From: Cupriavidus sp.
GTDB lineage: Bacteria > Pseudomonadota > Gammaproteobacteria > Burkholderiales > Burkholderiaceae
NCBI GenBank assembly: GCA_031181345.1
Contig: JAPSLC010000005.1
Coordinates: 62,001 to 126,000 of the forward strand
Direction of reading: 5' to 3'
DNA length: 64,000 bases
Positions 16,296 to 25,489 of the stretch are shown piece after piece. Numbering within the stretch: the stretch's first letter is position 1; each line of letters begins with the position of its first letter. Below the pieces are notes generated by a model that was not told the origin of the DNA, searched no databases, and saw only the letters and a program-made list of their open reading frames with translations. Made by a program: the position numbers and the translations under genes.

Positions 16296-16337
16296 GAAAA
16301 AAAAGAAGGCCGTTGCGATTTGCAACGGCCTTCTTTT
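16296..16337. terminator. terminator between tRNA-Leu and the outer-membrane protein gene
   Basis: A 16-bp stem AAAAGAAGGCCGTTGC with its complement around a five-base loop, flanked by an A-run on the plus strand. On the minus strand it ends in T and serves tRNA-Leu. It is nearly symmetrical and could work in both directions. Confidence 0.85.
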
Positions 16338-16345
16338 CAGGATTT

Positions 16346-16432
16346 TGGTGCCCAGGAGAGGACTCGAACCTCCACAGTGTTGCCACCGCTAGGACCTGAA
16401 CCTAGTGCGTCTACCAATTTCGCCACCTGGGC
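16346..16432 (-). tRNA. tRNA-Leu (anticodon CAG)
   Basis: 87 nt including encoded CCA, minus strand. Acceptor GCCCAGG/CCTGGGC, anticodon loop TTCAGGT (CAG), a long variable arm typical of tRNA-Leu, and T arm GGTTCGAGTCC. It decodes CUG. Confidence 0.97.
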
Positions 16433-16535
16433 TTCGTTCGCCGCTTCCGTGTCTTGCGTCACGTTTGCTGCGATGCGAAGACCGCAATTATGCAGATCGG
16501 ACCGAAGGCCGTCAACACCTTCGCACAAAAAATTT

Positions 16536-17840
16536 TTACCTCGGTGCCGACGGCTCGGCTGTCGCGCCGCCGACGCGGAAATCGACCCGTTCCGGCCTGC
16601 CGGGCAAGCGCAGCGCCGCCGTGGCTGGCGGCGTGCTGGCGATGACCTTGCCCGCGCGCAGCACCAGCAGTCGGGTCGCGCGCAGGCGCAGCGCCTCGAC
16701 CGGATCTGCGGCCTGCAGCAGCACCAGGTCGGCGCGGCAGCCCGGTGCGATGCCATAGTCCGGCAGACCCAGGATACGCGCCGGGGTTTCCGTGACCGCG
16801 TCGAAGCATGCGCGCATCGCCTGCTGCCCGGTCATCTGCGCGACATGCAGGCCCATATGCGCGACCTCGAGCATGTCGCCGGAGCCCAGCCCGTACCAGG
16901 GGTCCATCACGCAATCGTGACCGAAGGCCACCGGCACGCCGGCGGCCAGCAGCTCCGGCACACGCGTCATGCCGCGCCGCTTCGGGTAGCTGTCGTGCCG
17001 GCCCTGCAGCGTGATGTTGATCAGCGGGTTCGCGATCGCGGCCATGCCGGCCTCGCGCATCAGCGGCAGCAGCTTGGACACGTAGTAGTTGTCCATCGAA
17101 TGCATCGACGTCAGGTGCGAGCCTGCCACCCTGCCCTGCAGGCCGAGCCGCACCGTTTCGGCGGCCAGCGTCTCGACATGGCGCGACATCGGGTCGTCGG
17201 TCTCGTCGCAATGCATGTCGACGGGCAGCCCGCGTTCGGCCGCCAGTTCGCACAGCAGCCGCACCGACGCCGCGCCGTCGGCCATGGTCCGCTCGAAATG
17301 GGGAATGCCGCCGACCACCTGCACGCCCATGTCGAGCGCGCGCTTCAGGTTGTCGAGCGCGCCGGGGCTGCGCAGCACGCCGTCCTGCGGAAAGGCCACC
17401 AGTTGCAGGTCGAGATAAGGCTTGACTTGCTCGCGCACGTGCAGCAGCGCCTCGACCGCCAGCAGGCGCGGGTCGCAGACATCGACATGCGAGCGGATCG
17501 CCAGCAGCCCGCGCGCCACCGCCCAATCGCAATACGCCAGCGCGCGCTCGACCAGGGCCTGCTGTGTCAGCAGCGGCTTGAGCTCGCCCCACAGCGCGAT
17601 GCCCTCGAGCAAGGTGCCCGACTGGTTCACGCGCGGCAGCCCATGCGACAGCGTCGAGTCCATATGGAAATGCGCGTCGACGAACGGCGGCGACACCAGT
17701 TGGCCGGCGGCGTCGATCTGCTCGGCCGCCTGCGCCGGCAGCGCCGGTTCGACGGCGACGATGCGGCCATCGGCAATGCCGATATCGATGCCGGTGCGGC
17801 CGTCGGGCAGATTGCAGTGGCGAACGATCAGGTCGAGCAT
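16536..17840 (-). CDS. codA: cytosine deaminase (CodA-type amidohydrolase)
   Basis: 434 residues from MLDLIVRHCN. Metal-site motifs of the family are all present: DAHFH (His57, His59), VDMHCDE (His210, Glu213), GSHLTSMH (His242) and GHDCVMDPW (Asp309), followed by the CodA-typical MLEVAHMGLHV. It deaminates cytosine to uracil. It is the last gene of a minus-strand set with a TetR regulator, upp, urc4 and urc1. Uracil made here can be salvaged by Upp or enter the URC degradation route, so the context supports a pyrimidine rather than another amidohydrolase substrate. Confidence 0.92.
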   Translation of the reverse strand: MLDLIVRHCNLPDGRTGIDIGIADGRIVAVEPALPAQAAEQIDAAGQLVSPPFVDAHFHMDSTLSHGLPRVNQSGTLLEGIALWGELKPLLTQQALVERALAYCDWAVARGLLAIRSHVDVCDPRLLAVEALLHVREQVKPYLDLQLVAFPQDGVLRSPGALDNLKRALDMGVQVVGGIPHFERTMADGAASVRLLCELAAERGLPVDMHCDETDDPMSRHVETLAAETVRLGLQGRVAGSHLTSMHSMDNYYVSKLLPLMREAGMAAIANPLINITLQGRHDSYPKRRGMTRVPELLAAGVPVAFGHDCVMDPWYGLGSGDMLEVAHMGLHVAQMTGQQAMRACFDAVTETPARILGLPDYGIAPGCRADLVLLQAADPVEALRLRATRLLVLRAGKVIASTPPATAALRLPGRPERVDFRVGGATAEPSAPR

Positions 17841-17867
17841 GTGGGTCTCCGGGCTCCGGACTGTTAT

Positions 17868-17932
17868 CGACGCGCTGGTGCCGACGCGCTGATGTCGACG
17901 CGCTGATGTCGACGCGCTGGTGCCGACGCGCT
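17868..17932. repeat. 14-bp tandem repeat between codA and the TetR gene
   Basis: About 4.6 copies of CGACGCGCTGRTGY (R is G or A; Y is C or T). The array ends exactly at the stop of the TetR-family gene and occupies the short codA leader. Copy number could vary between strains. Confidence 0.85.
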
Positions 17933-18735
17933 TACGGCAAGGGATCGGCATTGCCCCGGTAAGCGCTGCGCCGCTGCGCGCGTCCTTCGCGGGCCACGGG
18001 CGGCGCGCCGGATGTCGCCGTGTCGCGCGTACGCCGGCTCTCGCGGGCCGGTGCGGGCGGCGTCAGACCGCAGCCGCGCAATACCAAGGCGACCAGATGC
18101 TCGGTCGCCCGTTCGTAATCGCGCCGCTCCAGCCGCTGCACACCGAGCACGGCGCAGATCTGGGCCTCGAAGTCGGCATAGGTCTGCGTCGCGGCCCAGA
18201 TCGTGAAGAACAGATGGCTCGGATCGATCTGCGCCATCCGCCCCGCGGCGATCCAGCCGTGTATCACCATCGACTTGCGCCCCACCAGGCTGCGCAGCGC
18301 GTCGCGCAACACGTCGCCGATCTCCGGCGCGCCGTGCAGCAGCTCGTTGGCGAACACGCGCGAGGCGTCGGGATAGCGCGCCGACAGCCGCATCTTGGCG
18401 CGGATGTATTGCTCGAGCGCGGCCTCGGGCGAGCGCTCGGCGCTGATGATGTCGGCCTGCGACAGCCACAGCCGCAGCGTGTTGGCGAGTACCGCGCGAT
18501 AGAGCGCCTGCTTGGTGCGGAAGTAGTAGTGCAGATTGGACTTCGGCACGCCGGCGCGCGCGGCGATCTCCGCCATGGTCGCGCCCGCGAAGCCGGCCCG
18601 CGCGAACACCCCTTCGGCCGCGCGCAGGATGCGGGCCTCGTTGCGCTGGCGGATCCGGCCGGCGTTGCTGTCGCGGCCGGCCAGCGCCTGCAGGCGGGCG
18701 GCGGGAGCTAACGCGTCCATGGCGGGATCGGGCAT
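17932..18735 (-). CDS. TetR-family regulator, RutR-like
   Basis: 267 residues. The N-terminal helix-turn-helix lies at about residues 35-80 (ILRAAEGVFARAGFAGATMAEIAARAGVPKSNLHYYFRTKQALY, typical of RutR/TetR). The ligand domain includes HLFFTIWAATQTYADFEAQI, a pattern shared with RutR, the uracil- and thymine-responsive repressor of pyrimidine degradation. A basic tail of about 45 residues is extra. It lies inside the urc1-urc4-upp-codA gene set, and the palindrome before urc1 resembles the RutR operator. Control of this operon by uracil is therefore likely, though inferred. Confidence 0.88.
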   Translation of the reverse strand: MPDPAMDALAPAARLQALAGRDSNAGRIRQRNEARILRAAEGVFARAGFAGATMAEIAARAGVPKSNLHYYFRTKQALYRAVLANTLRLWLSQADIISAERSPEAALEQYIRAKMRLSARYPDASRVFANELLHGAPEIGDVLRDALRSLVGRKSMVIHGWIAAGRMAQIDPSHLFFTIWAATQTYADFEAQICAVLGVQRLERRDYERATEHLVALVLRGCGLTPPAPARESRRTRDTATSGAPPVAREGRAQRRSAYRGNADPLP

Positions 18736-18783
18736 CGCGGCGGCAGCGCCGGCGTTGTCACAGCCCCGGCCAGGACCGCGGCG

Positions 18784-19503
18784 TCAGCGCGTGCCGTAGA
18801 GCCGGTCGCCCGCATCGCCAAGTCCGGGCACGATATAGCCATGCTCGTTCAACTGCTCGTCGATCGCGGCGGTGACGATGGCCACGTCGGGGTGCGCGGC
18901 CTGCAAGGCCCGCAAACCCGGACGCGAGGCGATCAGGCAGACGTACTTGAGCGCGGTGACGCCGGCCTCCTTGAGCCGGTTCAAGGCCGCGATCGCGGAA
19001 TTGCCGGTCGCCAGCATCGGGTCCACCACGATCACCTGCCGCTCCTGGATATCGTCGGGCATCTTGAAGTAGTACTCGATCGGCTCGAGCGTCTCCGGGT
19101 CGCGGTACAGGCCGATATGGCCGACGCGCGCGGCCGGCAGCAGATCGAGCATGCCGTCCAGGAAGCCGTTGCCCGCGCGCAGGATCGACACCAGGCACAG
19201 CTTCTTGCCCGACAGCATCGGCGACTGCATCGGCGCGATCGGCGTCCTGATCGCCACCGTCTCCATCGCCAGGTCGCGCGTCGCCTCGTAGGTCAGCAGC
19301 TGCGCGATCTCCCGCACCAGGCGGCGGAAGTTGTCCGTGGTGGTGTCCTCGCTGCGCACCAGCGTGACCTTGTGCTGCACCAGCGGGTGGTCGACCACCA
19401 TCACCGAAGCGGCAGCCGGCGCGATGGGCGGCATGCCGGCGGGCAGTCCCGTGGACAGCGCCACGGACGCATCGACGGACAGATCGGCAGACAGGGCGGT
19501 CAT
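18784..19503 (-). CDS. upp: uracil phosphoribosyltransferase
   Basis: 239 residues from [11 protein letters not shown], chosen because GAGGAG precedes this ATG at good distance; an upstream Met (19,602) is open. The first 30 residues are an extension; the enzyme proper begins near [16 protein letters not shown]. The PRPP-binding loop [18 protein letters not shown] and the C-terminal uracil-binding end ([16 protein letters not shown]) are intact. It makes UMP from uracil and PRPP. In the URC route this phosphoribosylation is the first step of uracil degradation, which explains its place in this operon. Confidence 0.96.
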   Translation of the reverse strand: MTALSADLSVDASVALSTGLPAGMPPIAPAAASVMVVDHPLVQHKVTLVRSEDTTTDNFRRLVREIAQLLTYEATRDLAMETVAIRTPIAPMQSPMLSGKKLCLVSILRAGNGFLDGMLDLLPAARVGHIGLYRDPETLEPIEYYFKMPDDIQERQVIVVDPMLATGNSAIAALNRLKEAGVTALKYVCLIASRPGLRALQAAHPDVAIVTAAIDEQLNEHGYIVPGLGDAGDRLYGTR

Positions 19504-19614
19504 GATGGCACTCCTCGATGCGGCCGTGGCCGGTGCGGCCGGCGGGGCCGAGCGCTTAACGACGGCGTGCAGGCGCGCAGCGTTCGACGGCGCGTCCTGC
19601 ACGGACTCGGGAAC

Positions 19615-20945
19615 TCAGAACACGGTGCCGTCGCTGTCGATTGCGAACGGCGGCGGGCCGCCCGGCCGGCGCTTGGCGGCAATGCGCCGCCCCGCTGCCC
19701 AGGTACCGCCCTCCAGCACGCGCGCCAGCGGGAAGGCTTCCGCGGACAGGCCCAGCGCCTGCCGCGTTGCCTCGGCGACCAGGTCGAGCCCGGCCACCGT
19801 CAACGCGCGCCATTCGACGATGGCCGGCTCGTCGACCCGGTGCACCGCCTCGGCAAAGCCGGCATCGCGCGGCACCATCAGTTCGAAGTCGTACAGCAGG
19901 CCGCCGTTGCGATATTCGGGCAGGCCGGTCAGCGCATCGAGCCCGGTCACCGTCAGACCGCCGTCCTCCAGCGGCTCGAGCAGCGAGTACGTCAGCCACT
20001 GCGTCAGCTTGTGGAAGGGCACCAGGCCGTCGGGGCTGGCCGGATGGCGCCAGCAATCGCCGAGCGACACGCCTTCGAGCTGCAGCCGTCCCGGCCAGAC
20101 CGGCCCCAGCGCGACCAGCAGCGTGCGCAGCACGAAGGCCGCGTCGATGCGCCCCTCGCTGGCATGCGCCTTCAGATAGTCGAACAGGTTGCCGAGCCTG
20201 GCCGGCTCGCCGAACACGGCCGGCGTGGCCTGCGCGACCTTGCCGAGCCGACGCACCAGCCCGGCGCGGCCCTCCAGCCCGACCAGCGGATTGTGCTGCG
20301 CGACCTGGAAGGCGGTCGCCAGCGTCGACGGATCGATCTGCGCCAGCCGCTCGGCATCGGAGCGCAGCGGCTCGTCCGGCGTCGCCGAAAAGCCGCCGCG
20401 CGCGAACAGGTCGAAGCTCGCCACGCCAAGCCCCTCGGAGCGGCTCAGGCTCAGATCGCTGGCCGGATCGCGGTAGCGCCAGTCGGGGCCCGCGCCCGCG
20501 TCGAGCAGCACGCTGGGAATCACCAGGTCGATGCCGATGCGCGCGCGCTCTTCGCGATGATCGTCGCCGGTCAGCGCCGCCCGTTCGCACAGGATGCCCC
20601 AGCGGTCGCGCAGCTCGCCCGGTCCACCGCTTTCGAAATGGCGCCAGCGGCTGTGGTAAGGCACTTGCAGGTCGCGGTAGCGCGAGCGGACGGTGGTCGC
20701 CACATAGTCGGCGATCGCCGCGATCCGCTCGGGATGCCAGCTGAACCACTGCGAGTCGCCGGCTGCCACCGCCGCCGTGACCGCGGCGCAGCGCGAGCGC
20801 ACCGCCTGCGCCGTCAACAACGCCGAAGCCGGATGATCGGGTTCGACCCAGGTCTGCCAGCCCTCGCGCGAGGCACGGGGCTGCCCAGCGGCTAGCCCGG
20901 GGTGCTGCGCACCGGCGCCCATCGATGCTGCATCGTTTCGTTCGG

Positions 20946-20949
<4 letters not shown>
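19615..20949 (-). CDS. urc4: URC4/DUF1688 family protein, uracil catabolism
   Basis: 444 residues, full length for the DUF1688 (URC4) family. Recognisable conserved stretches include GWQTWVEPDHPASALLTAQAVR, VPYHSRWRHFE, RARIGIDLVIPSVLLDAGAG and a C-terminal KRRPGGPPPFAIDSDGTVF. In yeasts with the URC pathway this protein is essential for growth on uracil as nitrogen source, but its chemistry is not settled. Its start overlaps the urc1 stop (ATGA), so the two are translationally coupled. Being next to upp and a GTP-cyclohydrolase-II-like gene fixes the pathway assignment. Confidence 0.9.
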
Positions 20950-22184
<1,235 letters not shown>

Positions 22185-22206
22185 GGCAGCCCTCGAGGCG
22201 TGAATC

Positions 22207-22222
22207 CTGACCAAACGGTCAG
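22207..22222 (-). promoter_or_regulatory. RutR-like operator before urc1
   Basis: Palindrome CTGACCAAACGGTCAG: six-base arms, four-base centre. It differs only at the outermost base of each arm from the TTGACC-N4-GGTCAA core known for E. coli RutR. Its position just upstream of the first gene of the operon and a TetR/RutR-like gene in the same operon support autorepression. Confidence 0.75.
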
Positions 22223-22374
22223 GTTTACCTTGATGGTAGGCAATCACCATGCCAAGCGCGTATGGGCGTTTTCCCCTTTTCGGTACGCCGGCTCACTCCT
22301 CGCGGCACAACGACGGTTCATGCGGCGCCCACGTATCGTGCAGCGCCACCGATGTTGCGGGCGGGCAACGCCGG

Positions 22375-23454
22375 CTAGCCGGCCAGGCCCGCTCGGTTGC
22401 GCGACAACAACTTGCCGAGCGACGCCAAGGGGTCGCGCGATTCGACATATCGGTAAAAAAGGGCACCGGCGGCGTTGCTCGCCAGCCACGCCATCGCCAT
22501 GCCGGCGGCGTTGAGCCACGGCATGCCCGGTGCGAGCCGCGACATCAGGCTGTTGACCAGCAGGCAGATCGGAAAGTGCACCAGGAACACCGAGTACGAG
22601 ATCGCGCCGAACGTCGCGAAGACGCGCCCGCGCGGCCACGCCGACAGCCAGCCGCGGCGCCGTCCCAGCGCGAGCCACAGCGCGACGATCAGCGCCAGCG
22701 CGATGCGCGAGCGCATATCGACCATCAGCGCGGCGATGCCGACCACGGCGAGCGCCGGGAGCCACCAGCCGGAGCGCCCCGGATTCGAGGCCCAGTAGCC
22801 GAGCGCGCCCAACCCGTAGGCGCCGAAGAAATAGATCGCCCACATGTCCCAGTCCGCGTCGCGGTTGAACCAGAACAGCGAGGCCAGCGCGAGGGTCGCC
22901 ACCAGTGCCGCACCCGCGTGAACGCGCCAGCCCGTGGGCAACTGCCGCGCCAGCCATAGCGTCAGCAACAGCAGCCCGAACAGCTGGAAGTCGATCGCGA
23001 CGTACCACACGCCCGCCGACAGCGCGTCGATATCGAGCACGTCGTGCAACAGCAGCAGATGCGCGAGCAACTGGCCCCACTGCGGCGGCGCCGGGATCGA
23101 GGGGTGATCCATGCCCTGCCGCGCCAGCGCCGCCGCGACGATGGCCAGGCCAATGGCCGCGGCGAAGGGCACCGCCAGCTTGCGGTAGCGCCGCAGCAGC
23201 GCCGCCAGCGGCCGGGACGTTCGCATCAGGCCGTCGGGCGCCAGGCTGCGCGCCGCCAGGAAGCCGCCGATCACCAGAAAGAGCTGGACGGCGATGCGGG
23301 CGTAGTCGGCGAGCCAGTCGATCAGGACCGGGGCGAGGGAATGGGCCGCGTCGGACATCGGTCCGTAGAAGGCCAGATGGTGCAGCACGATCAGTTGCGA
23401 GCCGACGGCCTTGAGCGCATCGATGCCGGCCAGGCGCGCGGGTTGCGAAGACAT
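22375..23454 (-). CDS. acyltransferase-3 family membrane protein
   Basis: 359 residues with about ten membrane segments. The N-terminal region AGIDALKAVGSQLIVLHHLAFYG holds the conserved His of the family (R/K...HH), and FLVIGGFLAARSL is the second signature. These proteins (OafA/NodX-type) transfer acetyl or succinyl groups to surface polysaccharides or lipids from the cytoplasmic side. No partner gene is adjacent: it faces the URC operon from behind and the next gene diverges. The substrate cannot be told from the sequence. Confidence 0.9.
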   Translation of the reverse strand: MSSQPARLAGIDALKAVGSQLIVLHHLAFYGPMSDAAHSLAPVLIDWLADYARIAVQLFLVIGGFLAARSLAPDGLMRTSRPLAALLRRYRKLAVPFAAAIGLAIVAAALARQGMDHPSIPAPPQWGQLLAHLLLLHDVLDIDALSAGVWYVAIDFQLFGLLLLTLWLARQLPTGWRVHAGAALVATLALASLFWFNRDADWDMWAIYFFGAYGLGALGYWASNPGRSGWWLPALAVVGIAALMVDMRSRIALALIVALWLALGRRRGWLSAWPRGRVFATFGAISYSVFLVHFPICLLVNSLMSRLAPGMPWLNAAGMAMAWLASNAAGALFYRYVESRDPLASLGKLLSRNRAGLAG

Positions 23455-23698
23455 GGGTGACTAAATGAGAACCTGACGGGAATCGCCGCCCAGCCGCGAC
23501 GCGCCCGTGCGCGACGCGACACCGGACCGCGTGGCCGGCGATTGTACCCGGGAGCAGGTGCAGAGGCCTTCATATCACCTCCGAGCCGCGGCCCGCCGTC
23601 ACACGGCACTCAGGGTATTTACTTATGACGAAGTTGTCCTTCCCCCTGGCCGCCCCTATCGTTACCCTTCGGTCTTTGCTGTTTTCTATCGCCCCGCC

Positions 23699-24634
23699 AT
23701 GCTGTCGTTCCCCCGCTCTCTCCGCCGCTCCCTCCGTTCGTTCCGCCCCGCCCTGTTCGCCGCGGCCCTGCTCGGCGGCGCCATCGCCCCCGCCTTGGCC
23801 GTCGACACCGATGCGCACGGGCCGGTCCTCGACAAGATCCGCTCCAGCGGCACCATCGTGCTGGGCTACCGCGAGTCCGCGCTGCCGTTCTCGTTCGCCG
23901 ACGACAAGGGCCAGCCGGCCGGCTACGCGGTCGACCTGTGCCTGCGCGCGGCCGAGGGGGCCCGCCAGGCGCTGGGCCTGAAGGATCTGAAGGTCCGCTG
24001 GATGCCGCTGACCCCGCAGAACCGCATCCCCGCCATCGTCAACGGCCTGGTCGACCTCGACTGCGCGCCGAACACCAACACGCTCGAGCGCCAGAAGCAG
24101 GTCGCCTTCAGCGTCTCGCACTATGTGTCGACGGTGCGGATGCTGGTGCGCGCCGATTCGGGCATCGACTCGCTGGACGACCTGCGCGGCAAGACCGTGG
24201 TGACGAGCGCCGGCTCCACCGGCGACCGCCACGTGCGCCGGCTCAAGGGCCAGCACGGCTATCGCGACGTCTACGCCAAGGACCATGGCGAATCGTTCCT
24301 GCTGCTCGAGTCCGGCCGCGCCCAGGCCTTCGTGATGGACGACGTGCTGCTGGCCGGGCTGCGCGCCCGCGCCAAGGACCCGTCGCAATACGTGATCGTC
24401 GGCCCCGCGCTGTCGGTGGAGCAGAACGCGCTGATGCTGTCGAAGGCGGACCCGGCCTGGAAGCGGCTGGTCGACGAGACGCTGGCCGGGGTCTACCGCG
24501 GCCCGCAAATCGAGACGCTGCAGCAGCGCTGGTTCCAGAAGCCGATCGGCGGGCGCAACATCAACCTGGCGCTCGCCCCGTCGGCCGAGGTCCGCGAGGC
24601 GTGGAAGCATCCGTCCGACGCCGTGACGGAATAG
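23699..24634 (+). CDS. periplasmic amino-acid-binding protein (GltI-like ABC substrate-binding family)
   Basis: 311 residues from MLSFPRSLRRSLRSFRPALF; signal peptide cleaved near residue 35 (APALAVD). The mature part follows the GltI/SBP_bac_3 pattern: LDKIRSSGTIVLGYRESALPFSF at its N-terminus, the hinge LVDLDCAPNTNTLERQKQVAFS and DDLRGKTVVTSAGSTGDRHV. It likely binds glutamate/aspartate or a related amino acid. No permease or ATPase gene lies beside it, so it is an orphan that would have to use a transporter encoded elsewhere or act as a sensor. An in-frame Met at 23,507 is open but too far from the signal peptide. Confidence 0.9.
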   Translation: MLSFPRSLRRSLRSFRPALFAAALLGGAIAPALAVDTDAHGPVLDKIRSSGTIVLGYRESALPFSFADDKGQPAGYAVDLCLRAAEGARQALGLKDLKVRWMPLTPQNRIPAIVNGLVDLDCAPNTNTLERQKQVAFSVSHYVSTVRMLVRADSGIDSLDDLRGKTVVTSAGSTGDRHVRRLKGQHGYRDVYAKDHGESFLLLESGRAQAFVMDDVLLAGLRARAKDPSQYVIVGPALSVEQNALMLSKADPAWKRLVDETLAGVYRGPQIETLQQRWFQKPIGGRNINLALAPSAEVREAWKHPSDAVTE

Positions 24635-24818
24635 GCCCTTACCCCAGCCGTTGGTCCCGGCAAATCATGGCTTTCCATGAGCCGGGCTGCCCGGCGACGC
24701 CCGGTGTGACTCGCTTGACAGCCGCGAGACAGGTTGGAGACACTGGCGCGGGCGGTGCGTGTGCGCCCGCCCATCGTCAGCCGCCCACCCGATGAGCGGC
24801 AACTTTCGAGGAGACACC

Positions 24819-25112
24819 ATGAGCAAGTTCGTCGCGACGGCCATCGCGCTGTGCATCGGCACCGCCTCGCTGGCGGTGCACGCCCAGAACACCGGCGGCA
24901 AGAAGCAGTTCGACCCGTACTCGCAAGGCGCCAAGGCGGGCGATAAATTCGACCCCTACAGCCAGGGAGCGAAAGCCGGCGACAAGTTCGATCCCTATAC
25001 CCAGGGAACCAACCAGAGCACGCGCGCCGACCTCGCGCCCGGCCAGGACGAAGGCAAGAAAACCGGCCACAACAAGGCGAAGAAGGCCAAGCCCGCCAAG
25101 CCGGCCAACTGA
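24819..25112 (+). CDS. small secreted repeat protein of unknown function
   Basis: 97 residues with a strong ribosome site (CGAGGAGA) before MSKFVATAIALC. Signal peptide at 1-23 (IALCIGTASLAVHAQ). The mature part starts with three tandem 13-residue units: QFDPYSQGAKAGD, KFDPYSQGAKAGD and KFDPYTQGTNQST. It ends in a Lys/Ala/Pro-rich basic tail. I do not recognise a named family. The repeat looks structural or binding (each unit has Asp, Tyr, Gln and Lys at fixed spacing). A clear terminator stands behind it, so it is its own transcript. Confidence 0.85.
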   Translation: MSKFVATAIALCIGTASLAVHAQNTGGKKQFDPYSQGAKAGDKFDPYSQGAKAGDKFDPYTQGTNQSTRADLAPGQDEGKKTGHNKAKKAKPAKPAN

Positions 25113-25197
25113 CCGGCCCCAAACGGCCGCTGAACGGCCAACCGAAATCGGATCGATGGGCCAGCCCGGGGGCGGCCCAGGCCGATCGAGAATTCCC

Positions 25198-25222
25198 AAA
25201 CCCGCTGCGTGCGGGTTTTTTT
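25198..25222 (+). terminator. rho-independent terminator behind the small repeat protein
   Basis: Stem AACCCGC/GCGGGTT with loop TGCGT followed by seven T. Confidence 0.9.
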
Positions 25223-25489
25223 GCGTCCCCGGCCGGCGGCTCGCCGGGAGCCCCCGCTGCCGCCTCCAAAAAAGTGACATACGTGGCACAGGACATATGT
25301 CCCGGTCCGCCAAAAGCCCGCCCGAACGGGCCCATGTAGGACATTTTTCGGTATCGAGCGTCATAGCTTTCGCACAAAATGCGAACTTCGCCGTTGACAC
25401 GGGCGTCGTATGCACCACATGGAGCGCGACGCTCATGCCGGATCCGACAGCAAGCGGCCGCGGCCGCGCAGCACCGTTTCAGGAGTTTC
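25223..25489 (+). promoter_or_regulatory. leader and probable promoter region of the arn operon
   Basis: Together with the terminator before it, the gap 25,113-25,489 holds no gene. It contains a perfect 12-bp palindrome GGACATATGTCC (25,291-25,302), a near-copy of its half (GACATACGT, 25,276-25,284) 16 bp before it and a third GGACAT at 25,339. A consensus TTGACA stands at 25,394-25,399, with only a poor -10 behind it. The ribosome site AGGAG is at 25,481-25,485. I find no PmrA box (repeated CTTAAT). The palindrome is an operator candidate for an unknown regulator. Confidence 0.45.

Noticed and set aside
17868..17932. Short regular repeats as a CRISPR array
   Set aside because: Units are 14 bp and directly abutting, with no spacers and no cas genes. 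The same holds for the repeats at 35,195-35,274 and 35,525-35,563.
25394..25422. Sigma-70 promoter for arnT from the consensus TTGACA
   Set aside because: No acceptable -10 box lies 16-18 bp downstream, so I report the region but not a promoter.
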